A stretch of DNA of 64,000 bases from the NCBI RefSeq assembly GCF_003286915.1, contig NZ_QMFY01000007.1:248001-312000 (forward strand), read 5' to 3'. Positions 59,501-64,000 of the stretch are shown one piece after another. The notes beneath the pieces were generated by a model, which did not search any database, had not been told where the DNA came from, and saw only the letters and a program-made list of their open reading frames with translations. How positions within the stretch are numbered: position 1 is the stretch's first letter; each line of letters opens with the position of its first letter. The DNA is from Pseudochryseolinea flava (GTDB taxonomy: Bacteria; Bacteroidota; Bacteroidia; Cytophagales; Cyclobacteriaceae). The position numbers were made by a program, and so were the translations under genes.

Positions 59501-59995
59501 TTAAATTTCAATCACACAAAAGAAAGTGAGCCCTTTGGAACATACACCATCCAAGCAAGTTATACGGATAGAGGGTTCAATAATGTGCCTCCCGCACAAG
59601 CACAAGAAGTTATTCACTTGCGAAAAAATCAATTCCGACCCATTGACGCTGATGTTTATGTTGGTATTGATCGATGGTCACGCGATTACGGCGTTTCGAA
59701 ACATAAGGCATACTTCATGTTAAAAAATATTGACCTCACAACGTTAACGGGTTTTGACTTCGAATACATGGCGCCAAAGTACGACGGCGAAATTGAGGTC
59801 AGAACGGATTCATATGCCGGACCTGTTATTGCTCGCGCCAAATTCAACAAAACCGGTTGGGACACGACATCGACTACATTCGCCACGATAGAAAAACCGC
59901 TACGCGAACGTCATCATCTCTATTTCATTTTTATCAACAGGAACAAACCTAAAGACGAGCTGGTAAAAGTATTGTCAGTCACGGTCAAGAACTAA
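56564..59995 (+). CDS. ThuA-sorbosone dehydrogenase-PKD-cytochrome c lipoprotein
   Basis: The product has 1143 residues from the ATG at 56564, whose signal ends in lipobox FLSAC; upstream TTG starts are not credible. The domains are: ThuA-like (about 28-245, FVGIHAAACTEYEW); a GSDH/PQQ-type propeller (about 265-680, NPMELAVSDDGKIFFTE and PYRIAVNPITN); a PKD domain (about 720-790); a cytochrome c domain with CKACH (C893, C896, H897) and a likely Met ligand in HVMSAHP; and a C-terminal CBM-like beta domain (about 1020-1143). The haem suggests electron transfer from the propeller to the respiratory chain in the periplasm or at the surface. This fusion is typical of Bacteroidota sugar-oxidation proteins; the substrate is unknown. 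Confidence 0.88.
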   Translation: MPNKTLLRRLLAFVITLVFLSACQRSSTPRILVFAKTKGWKHYSIPAGLKALLNLGNANNIDVDTLRDASIFNDDDLKGYNAVVFLNTTGNVLNAEQQAAFERYIQAGGGFVGIHAAACTEYEWPWFGKLVGAFFANHPMNPGVRKGVIEVIDKSHPATAGLPARWEREEEWYSFRNFYAGIKVLATLDENSYEGGTNGSYHPYSWYHEFDGGRSFYTAAGHDDASYTDSLFLQHVLGGIQYAMNHAPLDYSKSYAVPVPEENRFVKTVLVNDLNNPMELAVSDDGKIFFTELRSGKLMMFNQQTSQHSVLHRFNICTRGGTGVIGVTLDPHFKQNHHLYVYYAPATTAEPIYFNLSRFTLTSTFTFDSLSEKILLKVPVQENSGAHHGGSLAWDKDGNLYLSTGDSSSPFPSNGYAPLDERPGAEHYSLDAQRGPSNTNDLKGKILRIHPTADGKYTIPKGNLFPEGTLKTLPEIFAMGCRNPYRIAVNPITNTVYWGEIGPDAGKDSLQGPRGYDEFNQAKRAGNFGWPYFIGNNQPYNHWDFEKNIKRETFDVANPVNNSPNNTGLTKLPAPQPAMVWYPYMASDKFPTLGQGGRSAMAGDFYSYDDQNSSPTKFPKYYDGCLFVFDWMRNWVMTMRFDDNENLKRIEPFMSGNGDFRRPIDIAFGKDGVMYMLEYGSVYGIDNEDARLVRIEYNAGNRAPIACAGIPDTTASSWDKKANLTSERSFPQLNKIVGPCPLKVQFSSSQSKDLDDDDELRFSWTIRGEQFDAANPTYTFTTPGVYYAILNATDQHNASSLDTVVVYAGNTAPAVDILTKDNKSFYFPGQSFRYSVRLSDAEDGSPLPRDAVVKFSYSPNSIAASPDLIAKNKLTQYQEPIHPGQLKMMDSDCKACHTTDKVSVGPSYIRIAQRYQSQPGAIDKLAKKIIMGGGGNWGRDHVMSAHPQINMEDAKEIVRYILSIGDVKLHAQHLPTQGSLNFNHTKESEPFGTYTIQASYTDRGFNNVPPAQAQEVIHLRKNQFRPIDADVYVGIDRWSRDYGVSKHKAYFMLKNIDLTTLTGFDFEYMAPKYDGEIEVRTDSYAGPVIARAKFNKTGWDTTSTTFATIEKPLRERHHLYFIFINRNKPKDELVKVLSVTVKN

Positions 59996-60000
59996 AAGAA

Positions 60001-60037
60001 AAGAGCAACAGGCAAATAGCGCTGTTGCTCTTATTTT
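60001..60037. terminator. Terminator between convergent genes at 60.0 kb
   Basis: A perfect 11-bp stem (AAGAGCAACAG, 60001-60011, with 60022-60032) is followed by a T-rich run. It serves the ThuA fusion gene and possibly the convergent metalloprotease gene. Confidence 0.88.
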
Positions 60038-60054
60038 CTTTAATCGGAACTATA

Positions 60055-62445
60055 TTATTTTTTCTCGAAGCGTGTACTGTGTCTCAGTCTGTCTTTTTGC
60101 ACTACAACCAGGTGAATCCCCGGGCGGAGTGAACTCACATTGATCTGGCCTTCTTTAACCTGACCAAGTAATACTTCCCTTCCGGTAAGATCGTAGATTG
60201 TAACACGACCACCTTCAAGTGATTTCGCGAGTTTGATATTCAAAACATCGTCAGTAGGATTCGGAAACAACGCGATTGGTTCTTCACCAACTTCTTCAAA
60301 CGCCGGTGTTGCTTCACGCGCAGCGTTACCCGTTCTGGTAATGCGAATCCAATTGATGTTCCAGCCACCAGCGGATGCAAATACACCTACGTTGTACGTT
60401 CCTCCTGTTACATTCACGGTATGCGAAACCGTCGTCCAATTTTGCCATCCTCCTGTACCAGGGATGCCAACCTGTCCTAACACAATGGCACCCGCGTTAA
60501 GATCAAGAGACAACGTTCCACCTGTACCACCACTGGCTACGCGATACTCAATGAGATAAGCGCCAGTCGATGGGAAGTTGATGCTGTTGTATGCCATCCA
60601 ATCGTTGGTTTCAATCCAACCCACGTTTGAACCACCACCAGCGTCAGTTGTTACTTCCGTTTGTACACCCAACATCGCACTGTAGTTTTCAGCCTGAATA
60701 GTTTGTGAAGCACTTGCAGCTGATCTTACGCGAATTGAAGAAGCGCGATCATTCCAACCCGCTCCCACTAAACAACTGTTGTCGCCAGTGATCGTAATTG
60801 ACGCGCCACCATAGTTGTCGTGCTCGTAAAGAACAACTTCATAACCAGCATTTACGCGAAGTGAAGAAATATCGTCGTTAACAATGCCACGCGATACAAG
60901 TGCAGACAATGTGTAGTCGCCAGCTGGAACGGAAACTGCTGTACCGGCATAATTACAATCTTTATAGAACGTAGCTACACCGTTAGACGCAACGGGGATG
61001 CTACCGGTCACAAAATAACTACCCAACGAAGCATAGTCCGAGTAACCATCTGTTGCAGGATTGCCAGCGCCTGTATTGTCAACAGAAAGGTAATAAGTGC
61101 CCGCACTAACACTCGCGCTAAGAGACGCATTCAAACCTGCTGGGTTCGACGTCGCGATTACGCCACCAGAACTGTTATATAAACGTGCAATGATATCGAG
61201 ATCGCCATGGCGCGATACGGTATTGATATTTAGATTAATTGTGCCTGACCCACTATTAAAAGAAAAGAAGTCAATATCCGTGTTGCGTTCAATAATACCT
61301 GAACGGTTTACACTACCAGAAGCAATTGCCGTGGCTGATCCTGTGCCATTGCCATAGTCATCATCACGGTAACCAACATTGTACGTGCCGCTCGTAATTT
61401 TTGCAAGATCATCTTCTGTATTGTTTGCAAAATTATACTGGCCTCGACTCCATTGCGTGATCGGTTCGTAATAACCAACGCCCATGATTGGCGCCCAATC
61501 GCCGTGACCAGCGAAATAACCTTCACTAGGATTTGTTCTTCCATCGTGACCAAGTCCGAAGGTGTGACCGATTTCATGAGAAGAAGCCTCACCTGCACCT
61601 TTACCGCTGAGTACGAATGTCCAGCACGGTGTATCGTCATTCCAATTAAATGAACCGATATAGGCAACACCGCCTGCACCAGGCGCTGCTGTGTTTGTCG
61701 GCGTGATAATACAACGCATGCGCATGTTCTTTGGATATGAATTGAACACAGCTTCGTTGGTTGTAATATTCAAATGGAACGGGCGAAAATCTTCCGCTAC
61801 AACTTCCCATGCCTCTTGCACGAGCGCATCGCTCATACCACTTGGTGCCGCGTTAATCGGATTACCATTATTCCAAGGTGTTCCGGAAACGTAGTGGCCA
61901 TCAAAGTCAAGCAACACGCAACCACGTGCCCCCGGGAAACTTTGTAGGTTAGTAAGCGCCATCACAGAAGCGTTCGCATCGACGTGCGATTTCGCTGGCG
62001 TTGGCATTTTTTCATAATTCACGCACAACACTTTGTTGATGTCAACCCGTTCAATAAAGGCATTTCCATTAGCATCCGTAGTGTACTCGTATGCCCGGTT
62101 TTCAGAACGAATAATAATATTTCCTTTGACATCGCTGCCATCCGCATTGATGACAAAACTTGATCCTTTCATTCCAGCAACCTCCCCAACGAGATAAGTT
62201 GAACGCGCATCTTTATCATCCCGATAGGTAACAGACAATTTCAGCGTCTCGTTGTTGCCCACGTTTAGATCAATCATGCTGCGGAATTTTGCATTGGCCG
62301 TAGTGCGCAGTTTTGTTTGGATGTTTTCACGGAAAGTCGAAGCTTTTCCAAGGGGTACTTTCTTAAAACTTTGCTGCGCATAAGTCAGCGTCCCGGCGAA
62401 GAGCGATAGTATGAATGCCATACATATCCTGTAATTGTACTTCAT
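60055..62445 (-). CDS. T9SS metalloprotease with beta-gamma-crystallin and CBM6-like domains
   Basis: The product has 796 residues. A signal peptide ends GTLTYAQ and a propeptide-like region follows. The zinc peptidase domain (about 165-360) has HEIGHTFGLGH (H290, E291, H294, H300), the M12 reprolysin-like pattern. A PPC-like domain (about 370-480) follows. Next is a beta-gamma-crystallin/I36-like module (about 490-575) with two NDxxSS calcium motifs (NDDISS and NDRASS). Then come a CBM6-like domain (about 580-715) and a T9SS type A tail (LFPNPTDD, about 722-796). It should digest protein at the surface or in the medium. The start is the ATG at 62445. Confidence 0.92.
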   Translation of the reverse strand: MKYNYRICMAFILSLFAGTLTYAQQSFKKVPLGKASTFRENIQTKLRTTANAKFRSMIDLNVGNNETLKLSVTYRDDKDARSTYLVGEVAGMKGSSFVINADGSDVKGNIIIRSENRAYEYTTDANGNAFIERVDINKVLCVNYEKMPTPAKSHVDANASVMALTNLQSFPGARGCVLLDFDGHYVSGTPWNNGNPINAAPSGMSDALVQEAWEVVAEDFRPFHLNITTNEAVFNSYPKNMRMRCIITPTNTAAPGAGGVAYIGSFNWNDDTPCWTFVLSGKGAGEASSHEIGHTFGLGHDGRTNPSEGYFAGHGDWAPIMGVGYYEPITQWSRGQYNFANNTEDDLAKITSGTYNVGYRDDDYGNGTGSATAIASGSVNRSGIIERNTDIDFFSFNSGSGTINLNINTVSRHGDLDIIARLYNSSGGVIATSNPAGLNASLSASVSAGTYYLSVDNTGAGNPATDGYSDYASLGSYFVTGSIPVASNGVATFYKDCNYAGTAVSVPAGDYTLSALVSRGIVNDDISSLRVNAGYEVVLYEHDNYGGASITITGDNSCLVGAGWNDRASSIRVRSAASASQTIQAENYSAMLGVQTEVTTDAGGGSNVGWIETNDWMAYNSINFPSTGAYLIEYRVASGGTGGTLSLDLNAGAIVLGQVGIPGTGGWQNWTTVSHTVNVTGGTYNVGVFASAGGWNINWIRITRTGNAAREATPAFEEVGEEPIALFPNPTDDVLNIKLAKSLEGGRVTIYDLTGREVLLGQVKEGQINVSSLRPGIHLVVVQKDRLRHSTRFEKK

Positions 62446-62869
62446 AGTAAGTGGGTTAAGTTAAATATATAGTTTAGGTAAAAGACAATACGTTAACCGT
62501 TCAAGTACACTGGCACTTGATTCAAATTCAATTAGCAATTCGCATGATTGAGGTTACGGCGTGAAAATGACAGACTCACCAGACTGCGCCTAGCGGATGC
62601 GTTGTAAATGTCCGCTCGCACATCCAGCGATGTACTACATTTTCACAGGTGTCGCGATGTTATGGGAAATCGCAACGATTGTGGGAGTGATTGTAAAGAA
62701 AGCATGAGAAAGGCCTGAAGTCAATAAATTCAATACATCAAGAATACATCATATCGACTTTTACGTTACTTCAATCTTTACACTTCTTAATTTATACCTG
62801 GAAAATCCGGTATCCTTTTGATCAAAATGAAAATATAGAGCTTCCCCAGGCCGCATCATAGGCAGTCGT
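62446..62869. other. Intergenic region between protease and LytTR genes
   Basis: This is 424 bp with no gene. It includes an AT-rich stretch TATATTTA at about 62464-62471 on the protease strand, loosely like a -7 box, and no confident terminator. Nothing else stands out. Confidence 0.45.
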
Positions 62870-63550
62870 TTAACGGACCAGTTCGGATGCTTTTTCAGCG
62901 AAGCCGGGACCAATGGGAATTTCGTTCTCTCCTACCCAAACGGTTCGTTTATCCAAACGCGTTACGTGTAATTTCGAAACGATATAGAAACGATGAACAC
63001 GCACAAAAGTCGTAGGAGGAAGTAAATCGGAAGCCTCAGTCATAGTAAGACGTGAGATGATTTTCTTCCCATCAATCACAAATTGCACATAGTTACCATT
63101 ACTTTCTACATATCGAATAGCGGCAAGCGCTACTTTAATCTGTTCATAGCCGCTTTTGATAAATACATGATCTTTTATTGGCTGTTGATATCGAAGTTGA
63201 TGCTGCTCAAATGCTTTGTTGCAGGCTTTCAAAAACCTCGTCAACGCGATAGGCTTTAATAGGTAATCGATGGCGTCAAGTTCAAAACTTTGAACAGCGT
63301 GTTCGCTATACGCAGTCGTAAAAATAACCATGGGCGGTTGGTGAAGTGCTTTCAGAAAATCAATACCAGAAATGTCTGGCATTTTGATGTCGAGAAAAAT
63401 AAGATCAACGGAATGCATCTTCAAGAAGTCCATTGCTTTAAAAGCATCCGTAAACGATCCTATTAAATCGATATGTTCGGTTTTCGACGAAAACGTTTTG
63501 ATCACTTCAAGCGCGATCGGCTCATCATCAATAGCGATTGCTTTTAACAT
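62870..63550 (-). CDS. LytTR-family response regulator
   Basis: The 226-residue protein has an N-terminal receiver (IDDEP, phosphorylatable D54 in LIFLDIKMP, FTTAYSEHAV, LLKPI) and a C-terminal LytTR DNA-binding domain (about 125-226; RYVESNGNYVQF, TTFVRVHRFYIVSK). It pairs with the LytS-like kinase gene immediately upstream (2-bp gap), a typical Bacteroidota LytTR/LytS system. Target genes are unknown. Confidence 0.95.
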   Translation of the reverse strand: MLKAIAIDDEPIALEVIKTFSSKTEHIDLIGSFTDAFKAMDFLKMHSVDLIFLDIKMPDISGIDFLKALHQPPMVIFTTAYSEHAVQSFELDAIDYLLKPIALTRFLKACNKAFEQHQLRYQQPIKDHVFIKSGYEQIKVALAAIRYVESNGNYVQFVIDGKKIISRLTMTEASDLLPPTTFVRVHRFYIVSKLHVTRLDKRTVWVGENEIPIGPGFAEKASELVR

Positions 63551-63552
63551 GT

Positions 63553-64000
63553 CTATCGAAGTTCTAGGGACAGTTTGGCAATGTATTCATTTTCAACCAC
63601 AGATGTCGTCATTTCGTGCTGGTTCGGGTAGAAGAGCACAAGCCGCTGACGAACATTCTCCAACCCTATCCCGCTGCTATGCTTCTCCGGATCATTTGCT
63701 TTCGACGCAGAAATACTGTTTCGCACCGTAAATTCCAATCGTTCATGAGTACAACGAAGCTCAACTTTTATCCATGATGGCATTGTCATACTTATCCCAT
63801 GCTTGAAGGCATTTTCAATAAACGTGATTAACAGCATCGGACTGATCTTTTTTTCGCCGCAATGAAGTTCGTCAATGTCCACGGTAACTTGAACATTCTC
63901 CAGCAATCGAAGTTTTTGCAATGAAACATAATTATCGATGTACGCAATCTCCTTGTCAAGTGCGATAAAATCTTGATGGTTTTCATGTAACATGAAGCGC
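63553..64000 (-). CDS. LytS-like sensor histidine kinase, 5' end outside window
   Basis: The frame continues past the window edge, so only the C-terminal ~149 residues are seen. They contain the end of the His_kinase domain (LDKEIAYIDNYVSLQKLR), the HATPase N-box (LLITFIENAFKHGI) and SSGIGLENVRQRL. The membrane sensor part lies beyond the window. It is the first gene of the LytS-LytTR pair. Confidence 0.92.
   Translation of the reverse strand, partial: RFMLHENHQDFIALDKEIAYIDNYVSLQKLRLLENVQVTVDIDELHCGEKKISPMLLITFIENAFKHGISMTMPSWIKVELRCTHERLEFTVRNSISASKANDPEKHSSGIGLENVRQRLVLFYPNQHEMTTSVVENEYIAKLSLELR

Noticed and set aside
62570-62645. Imperfect inverted repeat in the gap before the LytTR gene
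   Set aside because: Pairing is poor with many mismatches and no T-run, so I do not call a terminator or operator.

Overview
This window looks like chromosomal DNA of a free-living Bacteroidota, most likely Cytophagales-like. I infer this from several large secreted proteins ending in a type IX secretion (T9SS) type A sorting domain (YPNP-like motif plus a C-terminal beta domain), Bacteroidota-style FtsX/MacB permeases, LytTR regulators, weak or absent Shine-Dalgarno sequences and moderate GC. I see no tRNA, rRNA, CRISPR array, phage or complete insertion sequence. The only mobile-like DNA is a short non-coding element near 56.1-56.4 kb.

Layout. 0-6 kb: a partial unknown gene, katG, and a two-gene operon (styrene-monooxygenase-like flavoprotein plus SAM methyltransferase). 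6-12.6 kb: a phosphorelay locus made of a giant hybrid kinase (degenerate Ser/Thr kinase, ATPase, TPR-like region, GAF, histidine kinase, receiver) that converges on a separate Hpt protein and an OmpR-type regulator. AT-rich 10-bp direct repeats of the same type lie upstream of the kinase gene and of the regulator gene. 12.8-19.3 kb: two T9SS cargo proteins, a beta-lactamase-fold serine hydrolase and a GH16 glucanase. 19.7-27.1 kb: an FtsX/MacB permease, an S41 peptidase lipoprotein, a membrane LytTR regulator, an AraC-type regulator, two VOC proteins and a DoxX-like protein. 27.2-30.5 kb: a tight operon of MpaB/Lcp-type haem oxygenase, polytopic membrane protein and membrane histidine kinase. 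30.7-39.9 kb: a single 3085-residue repetitive T9SS adhesin. 40-47.2 kb: envelope proteins (SHOCT-containing, OmpA-like, MORN-like), an MDR oxidoreductase, a small membrane protein and a lipoprotein. 47.2-52.7 kb: a three-gene condensin-like operon in the order MksF-MksE-MksB, without a JetD/MksG nuclease. 53-60 kb: an M48 metalloprotease with a partner, the MITE-like element, and a ThuA/sorbosone-dehydrogenase/cytochrome c lipoprotein. 60-64 kb: a T9SS M12-like metalloprotease with a calcium-type beta-gamma-crystallin module, then a LytTR/LytS two-component pair that runs off the window.

The overall theme is surface polymer degradation and adhesion with extensive signalling. The parts most worth a second look are the phosphorelay with its shared tandem repeats, the MksFEB operon, the MpaB-membrane protein-kinase operon, the monooxygenase-methyltransferase pair, the giant adhesin and the MITE-like element. 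Many gene pairs converge on strong hairpins, and two convergent pairs share a TTAA that supplies both stop codons. Domain boundaries are estimates by eye; no searches were run.
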